A stretch of DNA of 64,000 bases from assembly GCF_003234855.1 (NCBI RefSeq), contig NZ_QKTO01000002.1, forward strand, positions 124,001-188,000. Direction: 5' to 3'. The notes under the pieces are model-generated. The model saw nothing but the letters and a program-made list of their open reading frames with translations. It had not been told where the DNA came from and made no database searches. Every line of letters begins with the position of its first letter. Positions within the stretch are counted from its first letter, which is position 1. The translations under genes and the position numbers were made by a program. The stretch is from Curtobacterium sp. MCBD17_032. GTDB taxonomy: Bacteria > Actinomycetota > Actinomycetes > Actinomycetales > Microbacteriaceae. This document shows, piece after piece, positions 1 through 8,696 of this stretch.

Positions 1-949
1 CCTGCGGGACGAGGTGCGGGCCCGCGTCCGGAAGGGGACCGGCACCCGCGCCGCCCGTCACCCCGGTCGACCCCGCGGCGTCGCCGGCTGCACCCCCGTC
101 GGCGGGACCGGTGGCGGCCGACCCAGCAGCCACCGACCCGGTCACGCCCGTGTCATCGGCCGGGAGCCCCAGAGCCGCCCGGGCGAGGACCCCGCCGCCG
201 TAGCCGGCCACCGCGGCGGTCACGCCCCCGGCGAGCAGCAGCAGGCGTACCCGGGTGTCCCGGAGCGGGAGCCGCCCGACCGCGAGCCCGACCAGGACCA
301 CGCCCCACCAGGTGGTGCCCGGGTAGGCGCCGAGCAGGACGCCGTGCACGAGCGGGTCGCTGGCGTCGTGCAGCACCGAGCGACCGACCGCGGTGCAGAC
401 CGGTCCGATCAGCAGCGCCGTCGCGGCGACCCCGGCGACGGTGCGGGTGCGGGCACGGAGGAGCGGGATCGTGGCCACGAAGCACACCGCGTACGTGGGC
501 AGGATGACCTGGACCGGGGTGTCGAGGGCGGTCAGGGGGGCACCGAGGACGAACAGGGCGACGGCCCGGACGAGTACCCGCCGGCGGTGCACGACGAGGT
601 CGTCCGGAGCGGTCCCGTCCACGTCCTCGCGCGGGCGGGTCATCAGGGTGAGCGAGATGCCGGCGCAGAGGGCGAAGAGGACCGCCGAGCGCCCGTCCAC
701 CACGGCCGCCCAACTGTCCGGACGTGCCCAGTCGAAGCCCGGATGCGGTGGGCCGAGGTGTGCGACGACCATGCCGAGCACGGCCAGCCCACGGGCGAGG
801 TCGAGGCCGTCGAGGCGCGACGGTCGTGTCCCCGCCATCAGGGCGTCGACGTCGGACGGTCCGTCGGCGGACCGGCCAGGGGAGCGGTGCGGGGAACGGC
901 GGAGGGACGTGACCGGGCCCGGGGTCCGGCGAGCTGTCGATGTGGTCAT
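1..949 (-). CDS. Membrane acyltransferase-like protein (DUF1624/HGSNAT-like), 3' end cut by window edge
   Basis: Reads leftward from ATG at 949 and stays open to the window edge, so at least 316 codons are present and the C-terminus is missing. After about 45 basic and Ser/Pro-rich residues comes RLDGLDLARGLAVLGMVVAH, the opening signature of the HGSNAT/DUF1624 and DUF418 integral-membrane families (small Arg/Asp cluster, RG, distal His). Several hydrophobic segments follow. The last visible part is a Gly/Ala/Thr-rich linker. A GGGGAG stretch just upstream of ATG can serve as ribosome binding site. Family members acetylate or otherwise modify sugars at the membrane; the substrate here is unknown. 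It is divergent from clpB. Membrane protein of this class is fairly sure; the reaction is not. Confidence 0.7.
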   Translation of the reverse strand, partial: MTTSTARRTPGPVTSLRRSPHRSPGRSADGPSDVDALMAGTRPSRLDGLDLARGLAVLGMVVAHLGPPHPGFDWARPDSWAAVVDGRSAVLFALCAGISLTLMTRPREDVDGTAPDDLVVHRRRVLVRAVALFVLGAPLTALDTPVQVILPTYAVCFVATIPLLRARTRTVAGVAATALLIGPVCTAVGRSVLHDASDPLVHGVLLGAYPGTTWWGVVLVGLAVGRLPLRDTRVRLLLLAGGVTAAVAGYGGGVLARAALGLPADDTGVTGSVAAGSAATGPADGGAAGDAAGSTGVTGGAGAGPLPDAGPHLVPQ

Positions 950-1023
950 CTCCCCAGCACAGCGCGGAGGGTGTTTCGTCGGAGTTGCCCACCGGTGGCG
1001 GGAATGTCGTCACCCGCCGTAAA

Positions 1024-1044
1024 CTTGAGTCAGGTGGACTCAGG
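1024..1044. promoter_or_regulatory. HAIR operator (HspR-binding inverted repeat) for clpB
   Basis: CTTGAGT-N7-ACTCAGG differs by one base from the HAIR consensus CTTGAGT-N7-ACTCAAG bound by the heat-shock repressor HspR in actinobacteria. A possible -10, TAAACT (1020-1025), overlaps its left arm, as expected for repression. It lies 105 bp before the clpB start. Confidence 0.85.
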
Positions 1045-1148
1045 AAGGTGCGGGAGAGTGCGGCTCCGCGCCTGACGGTCCGAGGACTCCGGTCCGGTCG
1101 GTGGGATGCCGGTCGGCCACACGGCAACGCAACGGAAGGACGGAACGC

Positions 1149-3317
1149 ATGGCGAACCTCCAGGGCGCTCCTGACTCGCAGGAGAAGCAGAAGACCGCCC
1201 TCCAGCAGTACGGCGTCGACCTCACGGCGATCGCGCGGAGCGGCAAGCTCGACCCGGTGATCGGTCGCGACGCCGAGATCCGGCGGGTGTCGCAGGTGCT
1301 CACCCGCCGCACGAAGAACAACCCGGTGCTCATCGGTGAGCCCGGGGTGGGCAAGACCGCCGTCGTCGAGGGGCTCGCGCAGCGCATCGTCGCCGGTGAC
1401 GTCGCCGACTCGCTCAAGGACAAGCGGCTCGTCTCGCTCGACATGTCCGCCCTCATCGCCGGTGCGAAGTACCGCGGCGAGTTCGAGGAGCGGCTCAAGG
1501 CCGTGCTCAAGGAGATCGACGACTCCGACGGGCAGGTCATCACGTTCATCGACGAGCTGCACACGCTGATGGGTGCGGGCGGCGGCGAGGGGTCGGTCGC
1601 GGCGTCGAACATGCTCAAGCCGATGCTGGCGCGCGGTGAGCTCCGGCTCATCGGCGCGACGACGCTCGACGAGTACCGCGAGTACATCGAGAAGGACGCC
1701 GCCCTCGAACGACGCTTCCAGCAGGTGTACGTCGGCGAGCCGAGCGTCGAGGACACCGTCGCGATCCTCCGCGGGCTCAAGGAGCGCTACGAGGCGCACC
1801 ACAAGGTGACGATCAACGACTCCGCCCTCGTGGCGGCATCGGCGCTGTCCGACCGGTACATCGCCGGTCGCCAGCTGCCGGACAAGGCGATCGACCTCAT
1901 CGACGAGGCGGCGAGCCGACTCCGGATGGAGATCGACTCGAGCCCGGTCGAGATCGACGAGCTGAAGCGCACCGTCGACCGGCTGCGCGTCGAGGAGTTC
2001 GCGCTCAAGCAGGAGAAGGACGACGCCTCGAAGGCCCGCCTCGAGACCCTGCGGGACGAACTGCGCTCCCGCGGTGAACTGCTCGACGGGCTGGAAGCGC
2101 GGTGGCAGGCCGAGCGCACGACCCTGAACCGGATCGGTGAGCTCAAGCAGCAGCTCGACGACCTCAACATGCGGTCGCAGCGCGCCCAGCGGGAGGCCGA
2201 CTACGAGACCGTGTCGCGGCTGGAGTACGGCGAGAAGCCCCGTATCGAGGCCGAACTCGCCGCCGCCGAGCAGGCCGGGTCGACCGACCGGATGGTGAAC
2301 GACAGCGTCACCGACGAGGACATCGCCGCCGTCATCGCACAGTGGACCGGGATCCCCGTCGGCCGCCTCCTGCAGGGCGAGACCGAGAAGCTCCTGCACC
2401 TGGAGCGCGAACTCGGCCGCCGGATCATCGGGCAGCGCACCGCAGTCGCTGCCGTGTCGGAAGCGGTCCGTCGGACCCGCGCGGGCATCTCCGACCCGGA
2501 CCGGCCCACGGGTTCGTTCCTGTTCCTCGGCCCCACCGGCGTCGGCAAGACCGAGCTCGCGAAGGCGCTCGCCGAGTTCCTGTTCGACGACGAGAAGGCC
2601 CTCGTCCGCATCGACATGAGCGAGTACGGCGAGAAGCACTCGGTCGCGCGGCTGATCGGCGCCCCGCCCGGGTACGTCGGCTACGAGGCCGGCGGGCAGC
2701 TGACCGAGGCCGTCCGTCGTCGTCCGTACTCCGTGATCCTGCTCGACGAGATCGAGAAGGCGCACCCCGAGGTCTTCGACGTGCTCCTGCAGGTGCTCGA
2801 CGACGGGCGTCTGACCGACGGTCAGGGCCGAACGGTCGACTTCCGGAACACGATCCTCGTGCTGACGTCGAACCTCGGGTCCCAGTTCCTCACCGATCCG
2901 GCGCTGTCGAACGAGCAGCGTGAGGCGGCGGTCCGCGAGATGGTCCAGCAGGCGTTCCGGCCGGAGTTCCTCAACCGGCTCGACGACATGGTCGTGTTCC
3001 AGGCGCTCACCCCGGACGACCTGGCGCAGATCGTCTCGCTGTACGTCGACCGGCTCGCACGGCGTCTGTCCGGACGTCGTCTCGAGCTCGCCGTCACGCC
3101 GGACGCCCGCGCCTGGCTGGCGGAGCGCGGGTACGAGCCCGCGTACGGCGCCCGCCCGCTCCGCCGGCTCATGCAGCGACAGATCGACGACCAGCTCGCG
3201 CGGGCGATCCTCGCCGGGGACGTGCGCGACGGCGACGCGGTGCGCGTCGACGTGGCACCGGGCGGAGAACAGCTCACCGTCGAACCGTTCGAGGTCGCCG
3301 AGATCGTCGAGGAGTGA
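1149..3317 (+). CDS. clpB: ClpB-type AAA+ disaggregase lacking the N-terminal domain
   Basis: 722 aa. ClpB unfolds and rescues aggregated proteins together with DnaK. Two AAA+ modules are intact: Walker A GEPGVGKT at residues 63-70 with DE of Walker B at 135-136, and Walker A GPTGVGKT at 461-468 followed by [10 protein letters not shown]. Between them (about 285-395) is a long charged coiled coil, the ClpB middle domain. No IGF/LGF loop for ClpP docking is visible in module 2, so this is a disaggregase rather than ClpC or ClpA. The usual ClpB is about 860 aa; the roughly 140-residue N-domain is absent and the protein starts just before the first nucleotide-binding domain. ATG 1149 is chosen over longer frames because GGAAGGA precedes it and upstream codons are not conserved-looking. 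Regulated by the HAIR site; a strong hairpin follows. Confidence 0.93.
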   Translation: MANLQGAPDSQEKQKTALQQYGVDLTAIARSGKLDPVIGRDAEIRRVSQVLTRRTKNNPVLIGEPGVGKTAVVEGLAQRIVAGDVADSLKDKRLVSLDMSALIAGAKYRGEFEERLKAVLKEIDDSDGQVITFIDELHTLMGAGGGEGSVAASNMLKPMLARGELRLIGATTLDEYREYIEKDAALERRFQQVYVGEPSVEDTVAILRGLKERYEAHHKVTINDSALVAASALSDRYIAGRQLPDKAIDLIDEAASRLRMEIDSSPVEIDELKRTVDRLRVEEFALKQEKDDASKARLETLRDELRSRGELLDGLEARWQAERTTLNRIGELKQQLDDLNMRSQRAQREADYETVSRLEYGEKPRIEAELAAAEQAGSTDRMVNDSVTDEDIAAVIAQWTGIPVGRLLQGETEKLLHLERELGRRIIGQRTAVAAVSEAVRRTRAGISDPDRPTGSFLFLGPTGVGKTELAKALAEFLFDDEKALVRIDMSEYGEKHSVARLIGAPPGYVGYEAGGQLTEAVRRRPYSVILLDEIEKAHPEVFDVLLQVLDDGRLTDGQGRTVDFRNTILVLTSNLGSQFLTDPALSNEQREAAVREMVQQAFRPEFLNRLDDMVVFQALTPDDLAQIVSLYVDRLARRLSGRRLELAVTPDARAWLAERGYEPAYGARPLRRLMQRQIDDQLARAILAGDVRDGDAVRVDVAPGGEQLTVEPFEVAEIVEE

Positions 3318-3362
3318 CGCATCGGGCCAGCGTCGCCGGTCCCTGACCGGCGCGGGCGCGGT

Positions 3363-3411
3363 GACGGGAGGCCCGGTGCCGGTCCCTGGGACCGGCACCG
3401 GGCCTCCCGTC
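3363..3411. terminator. Perfect 24-bp-arm palindrome after clpB (family A)
   Basis: GACGGGAGGCCCGGTGCC... pairs over 24 bp with the mirror arm around a single T at 3387. It is the longest member of the dispersed GACGGGAGGC family and lies 45 bp after the clpB stop. No T-run follows, as is common for GC-rich actinobacterial terminators. Confidence 0.8.
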
Positions 3412-3550
3412 CGCGTCGGCGCCACGCGCCATGCAGCAGTGATGGTGTGGAGCTCCGGTGCTGGCCCCGTCGCAGTGCGATGGTGACGCCTGGCGGACAG
3501 CGTCGCCCTGCTGAGAACCCCTTGCCCGTCACCGGTCTAGCGTCAGCAGC

Positions 3551-4108
3551 ATGCCGGAGATTGCAGCACTGCGACGCGTGACCGATTCGATCGAGCAGGC
3601 GAGCGTGCTCGACAAGGCCGTCGACCTCGACCGCAAGGTCGTCAACGCCCTCATCCGCCCGCGTGCGCTCCGGCAGATCCTGCACGGGGTGCCGTTCGGG
3701 CACCCGATCCACCCGCTCATGGTGCAGGTGCCGCTCGGTGCCTGGATCTCCGCGGCGGTCCTGGACCTCGTCGGCGGGAAGGGCAACGAGAAGGCCGCGA
3801 AGACCCTCGTCGGGCTCGGGGTCGCCTCGGCCGGGAGCGCGAGCGTCGCCGGCTACACGGACTGGTCGGAGATGAACCGCGAGCAGCTGCGCACGGGGTG
3901 GGTCCACCAGGCGGTGAACTGGGTCGGCATCACGTTCTACGGGCTGTCCTGGCTGCAGCGGAAGCGCGGCAACCACGCGGCGGGCCGGATGCTCGGGTAC
4001 GTCGGCCTCGCGACCGTGTCGGTCGGCGGGTACCTCGGCGGACACCTGTCGTACCGGCAGCGCGGCGGCGTCAGCCGTTCGGGCGAGGTCCCCTTCGACA
4101 AGGAGTAG
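3551..4108 (+). CDS. DUF2231 membrane protein
   Basis: 185 aa. The segment GHPIHPLMVQVPLGAW is the hallmark of DUF2231, a small integral-membrane family of unknown role that often binds or accompanies redox cofactors. About three to four hydrophobic helices follow (roughly residues 55-75, 80-100, 115-135, 145-165) and the tail is polar. The start ATG has no Shine-Dalgarno; TAGCGT at 3538-3543 lies 7 nt before it, so the transcript is probably leaderless. The family call is firm, the function is not known. Confidence 0.8.
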   Translation: MPEIAALRRVTDSIEQASVLDKAVDLDRKVVNALIRPRALRQILHGVPFGHPIHPLMVQVPLGAWISAAVLDLVGGKGNEKAAKTLVGLGVASAGSASVAGYTDWSEMNREQLRTGWVHQAVNWVGITFYGLSWLQRKRGNHAAGRMLGYVGLATVSVGGYLGGHLSYRQRGGVSRSGEVPFDKE

Positions 4109-4150
4109 GACTCCCAGCCGCCACATACCGCACTGGTACATCATGTTCCG

Positions 4151-4804
4151 GTGCGTGTGCTGGTGGTGGACGACGAGGTGGCGCTGGCCGACCTCGTCGC
4201 GAAGGGGTTGCAGCGGCAGGACATGGCCGTGGACGTCGCGTACCGCGGCGACACCGCCGACGAACTCCTCGCCGTGAACGACTACGACGTCGTCGTGCTC
4301 GACCGGGACGTCCCGGGTCTGCACGGGGATGCGGTCGCCCGCCGGCTGGCAGCCCGCGGGTCGCTCACCCGGATCCTCATGCTCACGGCAGCGACGTCGC
4401 TGGCGGACCGCGTCCAGGGCCTGGAGATCGGCGCCGACGACTACCTGACGAAGCCGTTCGAGTACCCGGAGCTCGTCGCTCGGGTCCGCGCCCTCGGACG
4501 GCGCTGCCTCGCACCCGTGGCTCCCGTGCTCGAACGGGACGGCATCGTGGTCGACACGAACCGTCGGATGGCCACGCGCGACGGCCGACCGCTCGACCTG
4601 ACGAGCAAGGAACTCGGCGTCCTCGAGGAACTCCTGCGCGCGGACGGACGGGTGGTCTCCGCCGAGGAGCTGCTCGAGAAGGTCTGGGACATGAACGTCG
4701 ACCCGTTCACCACGGCGGTGCGGGTGACGATCTCGAAGCTGCGGCGGAAGCTCGGCGTCCCCGATCCCATCACGACCGTGCCCGGGCAGGGCTACGTGCT
4801 GTGA
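4151..4804 (+). CDS. OmpR-family response regulator, CutR-like
   Basis: 217 aa. Receiver domain with acidic pocket D7-D8, phospho-acceptor D51 in VVLDRDVPGLHGD, and TKPF lysine near 101; then a winged-helix effector domain (about 125-217) ending in TVPGQGYVL. The wording around D51 and the overall pattern match Streptomyces CutR, as I recall it. The GTG start is taken because the receiver strand begins at once. It overlaps the histidine kinase by GTGA, so the two are translationally coupled. The closest targets to consider are the lipoprotein and MacB genes directly downstream. Confidence 0.9.
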   Translation: MRVLVVDDEVALADLVAKGLQRQDMAVDVAYRGDTADELLAVNDYDVVVLDRDVPGLHGDAVARRLAARGSLTRILMLTAATSLADRVQGLEIGADDYLTKPFEYPELVARVRALGRRCLAPVAPVLERDGIVVDTNRRMATRDGRPLDLTSKELGVLEELLRADGRVVSAEELLEKVWDMNVDPFTTAVRVTISKLRRKLGVPDPITTVPGQGYVL

Positions 4805-5976
4805 CGCGCACCTGGAGCATCCGGGCGCGGACGGCCCTCGCGTTCGCCCTGACCGCGATGGCACTCGCCGCCGGCACCGTGGCCGTCGTCAACCTCGGCT
4901 CGCAGGCGTCGCTGCAACGTGCCGTGGTGGACCGGCAGCCGGGTGCGGAGCACGTCAGCGGCGTCCCGGCGGTCGGGCCGGAGCGGGCTCCGGCGACGGC
5001 GGTCACCCTCGACGGCAGTGGTGGCGTCCAGGTGGTCGCGGTGGTGGCCGGGTTGCAGTGGCAGTGGTCGTTGCTGGGTGTGACGGGCGCCGGCGTCCTC
5101 GCGGGCGGGATCGGCTGGCTGGTGAGTCGCCGGATGCTCGCGCCGGTGGACCGCATCACCGCGACCGCCCGGCGGATCTCGGCGTCCACCCTGCACGAGC
5201 GCATCGCGCTCGACGGGCCGGACGACGAACTCCGGCGGCTCGCACGGACGATCGACGACCTGCTGGACCGGCTGGAGGGCGCCTTCGCGAGTCAGCGGCG
5301 CTTCGTCGCGCAGGCGTCGCACGAGCTCCGGACCCCGCTCGCGGTGCAGCGGGCGGCGCTCCAGATCGGGCTCGCGGACGACGCCGGTCCGGACGACCTC
5401 GCGCGCACGCGGGCGGAGCTGCTCGAGCAGAACCGGCGCACCGAGCACCTCGTGGAGTCGTTGCTCGTCCTCGCCGAGGCGGAACGGGGGTTGGACGGGC
5501 GGCTCGAGGAGGTCGACCTCGGCGCGCTCGTGGACGAGGTGGTCGCGGACCACCGCGCGAGGGCGGGGACCGCCGGGGTGACACTGACCTGTCGGACGGA
5601 GGGTGGGCCTCCCGTCCGGATGCCGACCGCGCGGGGTGAGCCGGTGTTGCTGCGGCAGGCGCTGCGGAACCTCGTCGACAACGCCCTGGAGTACAACGTG
5701 CCGGGCGGGACCGTCCGGGTGACGGTCGACGCTGCCGGGGTGCTCGTCGAGAACGACGGGCCGGAGGTCCGCGCGGCGGACGTCGCCCGCTTGACCGAGC
5801 CGTTCCGGCGGGGTGGGACGGGCGCTGAGCCTCCTGCGACGAGGTCGGGTCGGCGACACAGCGGGCTCGGCCTGTCCATCGTCGCAGCCGTGGTGCGGGC
5901 ACACGGGTGGACCCTGACGATCGAGCCACGGGACGGCGGCGGGATCGCGGTCCGGATCGGTGTTTCGTCGGTGTGA
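4801..5976 (+). CDS. Sensor histidine kinase, CutS-like
   Basis: 391 aa. N-terminal membrane helix (about 12-32), a short extracytoplasmic loop (about 35-80), a second helix (about 85-107), HAMP, HisKA with phospho-accepting His174 in SHELRTPLA, and HATPase_c with N-box NLVDNALEYN and G-box HSGLGLSIV. The extracellular loop has no cysteine, unlike the cysteine-bearing sensor loops described for Streptomyces CutS. GTG at 4801 overlaps the regulator's stop codon. The last 8 codons form the left end of the 620-bp duplicated segment that follows. Confidence 0.9.
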   Translation: MTRTWSIRARTALAFALTAMALAAGTVAVVNLGSQASLQRAVVDRQPGAEHVSGVPAVGPERAPATAVTLDGSGGVQVVAVVAGLQWQWSLLGVTGAGVLAGGIGWLVSRRMLAPVDRITATARRISASTLHERIALDGPDDELRRLARTIDDLLDRLEGAFASQRRFVAQASHELRTPLAVQRAALQIGLADDAGPDDLARTRAELLEQNRRTEHLVESLLVLAEAERGLDGRLEEVDLGALVDEVVADHRARAGTAGVTLTCRTEGGPPVRMPTARGEPVLLRQALRNLVDNALEYNVPGGTVRVTVDAAGVLVENDGPEVRAADVARLTEPFRRGGTGAEPPATRSGRRHSGLGLSIVAAVVRAHGWTLTIEPRDGGGIAVRIGVSSV

Positions 5977-6643
5977 CCTCGGCTGTGGTGCTGCCGCAAC
6001 GTGCTCCTCGTTGTGCTGGGCCCATGAGAACGACGACGAGACCATGCCCTCGACCACTCCTCGCCAGCCTGCTCGCCCTCGGGCTGGCCGTCAGCCTCTC
6101 CGCGTGCTCGGGGTCGTCCGACTCTGCCGCCGGGTCGTCCGACACCGCAGCGGGCCTCGGTGCCCAGTGGGGCGACTGCATGCGCTCCGCCGGCTTCGAG
6201 GTCCAGGACCCCAGCGACGACCAGGTCAGCTCAGGGACGGTGACGTTGCCCGCCGATGCCGACCAGGAGCACGCCCGGGCTGCGGCCGACGAGTGCGCGG
6301 AGCACCTCGGCGTGCACGGAGCCGACTCCGCGATGAAGCAGAAGTGGATCCGCGAGTACGACCAGGTCGCGTCCTGCATCCGTGACGCCTACCCGGACTT
6401 CCCGGAGCAGCCGCCCGGTCAGGTCGGGTGGGACGACGAGGAGTACCCGCCTGCCGCCGATCCGGCGTTCCAGCAGCGGGCCGACGAGTGCACGAGGAAG
6501 TACTCGCCCGACACGAAGACGCAGAGCGTCGGATGAGGCGCGTCGACTCGCGACGACGGCCGGTCGACGGGGCAGATCGGTGTTGCGTCCCTGTGACCTC
6601 GGCGGTACCGCTGCCGCAACGCCTGGGCCGCTGTGCTGGAGGC
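5955..6643 (+). repeat. 620-bp tandem duplication carrying lipoprotein gene and its leader
   Basis: The 69 bp before the first lipoprotein start (5955-6023) align without gaps to the 69 bp before the second (6575-6643), both opening GATCGGTGTT and containing TGTGACCTCGG and CTGCCGCAACG. The start codons are exactly 620 bp apart. The first copy overlaps the 3' end of the kinase gene, so the duplication carried the kinase tail, the upstream segment and the lipoprotein gene. Confidence 0.85.
6024..6536 (+). CDS. Four-cysteine lipoprotein A
   Basis: 170 aa. Signal peptide with basic start, hydrophobic core and lipobox LSAC (lipid Cys near residue 28). The mature part has four further cysteines in a fixed pattern: GDCMRSAGFEVQDP, DECAEHLG, ASCIRDAYPDFP, DECTRKY. 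The C-M/I-R motif occurs twice, so the domain may be an internal duplication closed by two disulfides. Highly acidic. It acts outside the membrane; no enzyme motif is visible. It is the first of three related genes between a two-component system and a MacB-type exporter. Function unknown; sensing, substrate capture or an exported cargo are all open. Confidence 0.82.
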   Translation: MRTTTRPCPRPLLASLLALGLAVSLSACSGSSDSAAGSSDTAAGLGAQWGDCMRSAGFEVQDPSDDQVSSGTVTLPADADQEHARAAADECAEHLGVHGADSAMKQKWIREYDQVASCIRDAYPDFPEQPPGQVGWDDEEYPPAADPAFQQRADECTRKYSPDTKTQSVG

Positions 6644-7159
6644 ATGACGACGACCACGAGACCACGGACACGACTCTTCCTCGCCGGTCTGCTCGCCCTC
6701 GGGCTGACGACCGGCGTCGCAGCATGCTCGGGCGCGACGGAGCCCTCCGCCGGATCGACCCACGCGAGCACGGGGATCGGGGCGAAGTGGGGTGACTGCA
6801 TGCGCTCCGCCGGGTTCGACGTGGAGGACCCGAGCGACGACCAGGTCAGCTCCGGGACAGTCCTCTCGCCGACGGGTGTCGACCAGGAACGCTTCCACAG
6901 CGCGGCGGGCAAGTGTGCGGAGGACCTGGGTGTGCGCCGCGCCGACTCGGCGGAGCAGGACAAGTGGGCGCGCCAGTACCAGCAGGTCGCCTCGTGCATC
7001 CGCGAGGAGTACCCGGACTTCCCCGAGGACGGGTCGGACGGCGGCATCTCGTTCCTCCCGGACGAGTACCCACCGGCCGCTGAGCCCGCGTTCCAGGAGC
7101 TGGCCCAGAAGTGCATGCAGCAGTACGCGCCCGACTCGAAGACGCAGGAGGTCGGCTGA
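6644..7159 (+). CDS. Four-cysteine lipoprotein B, tandem copy of A
   Basis: 171 aa. Lipobox VAAC, then the same four-cysteine plan as its neighbour (GDCMRSAGFDVEDP, GKCAEDLG, ASCIREEYPDFPE, QKCMQQYAP). The segments SDDQVSSGTV and the DSKTQ tail are nearly the same as in copy A, so this is a recent paralogue. The start is fixed by perfect alignment with copy A. Its stop overlaps the next start (TGATG), so it is coupled to lipoprotein C. Same unknown role. Confidence 0.82.
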   Translation: MTTTTRPRTRLFLAGLLALGLTTGVAACSGATEPSAGSTHASTGIGAKWGDCMRSAGFDVEDPSDDQVSSGTVLSPTGVDQERFHSAAGKCAEDLGVRRADSAEQDKWARQYQQVASCIREEYPDFPEDGSDGGISFLPDEYPPAAEPAFQELAQKCMQQYAPDSKTQEVG

Positions 7160-7656
7160 TGCGGATCGACGCCCGAGTCGTGCTCGCCCTGTTGCTCGTG
7201 CCGACGCTGCTCACCGGGTGCTCGTCGGCACCGCATGACGACACCCGCCCGCCCATCTCGGACTCGCCTTCCCCGTCCGCGGCGTCGGCAGCAGAAGTGG
7301 GCGCGTGCATGCGTGACCGCGGTCACGACGTGGACGACTCGCAGTTCGCGGAGAGTGGCGGGTCCCGCGCGCAGGTCAGCGTCCCGGAGGGCGTCGACCC
7401 GGACCGCTGGGTCGCCGATCTCGACGCCTGCTCCGGCGGTGCTGCCGACGCGCCTGCTGCCGAGCCGGTGCCCGGCTGGGACGCGCTCACGAGGAAGGCG
7501 GCGGCCTGCATCCGGGACGGCGGGTTCCCGGACTACCCGGACGGCATGGAGGACCAGCGCCGGTGGAAGCCGTCGGACACCGACGCGTTCGACCGCGTCG
7601 CGCAGGAGTGCGACGCGAAGGTGTTCGGCGCCGTGGGGACGGAGGCCGGGCGATGA
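7159..7656 (+). CDS. Four-cysteine lipoprotein C, divergent paralogue
   Basis: 165 aa. Signal peptide with lipobox LTGC. Mature part keeps GACMRDRGHDVDDS, a DAC, AACIRDGGFPDYPDG and a final QEC, so all four cysteines and both C-M/I-R motifs are conserved, but overall sequence has drifted far from A and B. A Ser/Pro-rich stretch follows the lipid anchor. The ATG overlaps the previous stop, and its own stop overlaps the adaptor start by 4 bp. The tight coupling to the adaptor suggests that it is the member of the trio most tied to the exporter. Confidence 0.82.
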   Translation: MRIDARVVLALLLVPTLLTGCSSAPHDDTRPPISDSPSPSAASAAEVGACMRDRGHDVDDSQFAESGGSRAQVSVPEGVDPDRWVADLDACSGGAADAPAAEPVPGWDALTRKAAACIRDGGFPDYPDGMEDQRRWKPSDTDAFDRVAQECDAKVFGAVGTEAGR

Positions 7657-8696
7657 CCATGACACGCAGGGCCAGGACCGTGACCGTGGCCGTCTGCCTG
7701 GTGGCCGCCCTCGGAGCGGGGACCGCCACGTGGGCACTCGTCACCGCGCCCTCGACCGAGGCCGCCGAGCACGTCGGGCAGTACCACGGACCGACATCGG
7801 AGGTGACGCGCGGCGACCTCGTCGAGTCGCGGACGGCGGCCGGCACCCTCGGCTACGGTTCGCCGACCCCGGTGGAGGGCTCCGGCACCGGGACGCTCAC
7901 GTGGCTGCCGCGGCCCGGACAGGTGGTGCACCGCGACGAACCGCTGTACGCGGTCGACGAGCGGCCCGTCCGTGCCTTCACGGGCACCACGCCGCTCTGG
8001 CGTCCCCTCTCGCGAGGGCTGCGCGGCGCCGACGTGCGCCAGCTCAACGAGAACCTCGCCGCGCTCGGCCTCGACGTCGCCGAGGACGACGTGTTCGGCC
8101 CGAGGACCGCCGCCGCCGTCCGGCAGTGGCAACGAGACCGCGGACTCCCGGTCACCGGCACGATCGACGGCGGACAGATCGCGTTCGTCGACGGGACGGT
8201 CCGCGTGGCTTCCGTACCCGGACGGCTCGGACAGCCGGCGGGCGGTGCCGTCCTGCAGGTGACGAGCACGAAGCGGGTCGTCACGGCGACGGTCGCACAA
8301 CGTGACGCCGGGCCGTTCGCGGTCGGGACCGCGGTCCGGGTGCTCGTCAACGGCGGCGGGGCGGCGATGGCCGGCGAGGTCGTGGACGCGGTCCCGGCCG
8401 AGTCGGACGACGGGAAGGAGAACGTCACCGTCACGGTGTCGTTCGACGCCGGCGACCGACGGCTGCCCGACGCAGCGTCGGCCCAGGTGGTCGCCGCGGG
8501 ACACACCGAGCGTGACGTCCTGTCGGTCCCGGTGTCGGCGCTCGTCGCGCACGGCTCCTCCGGGTACGCGGTCGACGTCGTGGGGAAGGACGGACAGACG
8601 CGGCGCGTCCCCGTCGACGTGGGGTTCGTGGCCGACGGCCGCGCTGCGGTGACGGGCGACGTCGCCGAGGGCGCCCGGGTGGTGGTGCCGGCATGA
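7653..8696 (+). CDS. Efflux adaptor protein with peptidoglycan-binding domain
   Basis: 347 aa. One N-terminal membrane anchor (about 8-30), then a membrane-fusion (HlyD/MacA-like) body into which a PG_binding_1 domain is inserted at about 120-165 (GLRGADVRQLNENL ... FGPRTAAAVRQWQRDRGLP). The rest is beta-barrel and hairpin sequence typical of periplasmic adaptors (for example DVLSVPVSALVAHG). In Gram-positives such proteins link a MacB-type ABC transporter to the wall. Overlaps lipoprotein C and the ATPase gene by 4 bp each, so all are one transcript. Confidence 0.88.
   Translation: MTMTRRARTVTVAVCLVAALGAGTATWALVTAPSTEAAEHVGQYHGPTSEVTRGDLVESRTAAGTLGYGSPTPVEGSGTGTLTWLPRPGQVVHRDEPLYAVDERPVRAFTGTTPLWRPLSRGLRGADVRQLNENLAALGLDVAEDDVFGPRTAAAVRQWQRDRGLPVTGTIDGGQIAFVDGTVRVASVPGRLGQPAGGAVLQVTSTKRVVTATVAQRDAGPFAVGTAVRVLVNGGGAAMAGEVVDAVPAESDDGKENVTVTVSFDAGDRRLPDAASAQVVAAGHTERDVLSVPVSALVAHGSSGYAVDVVGKDGQTRRVPVDVGFVADGRAAVTGDVAEGARVVVPA

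Noticed and set aside
153-3425. Very long open frame antisense to clpB
   Set aside because: It runs over an unmistakable ClpB on the other strand and has Arg/Val/Asp-rich sequence typical of antisense frames in GC-rich genomes.
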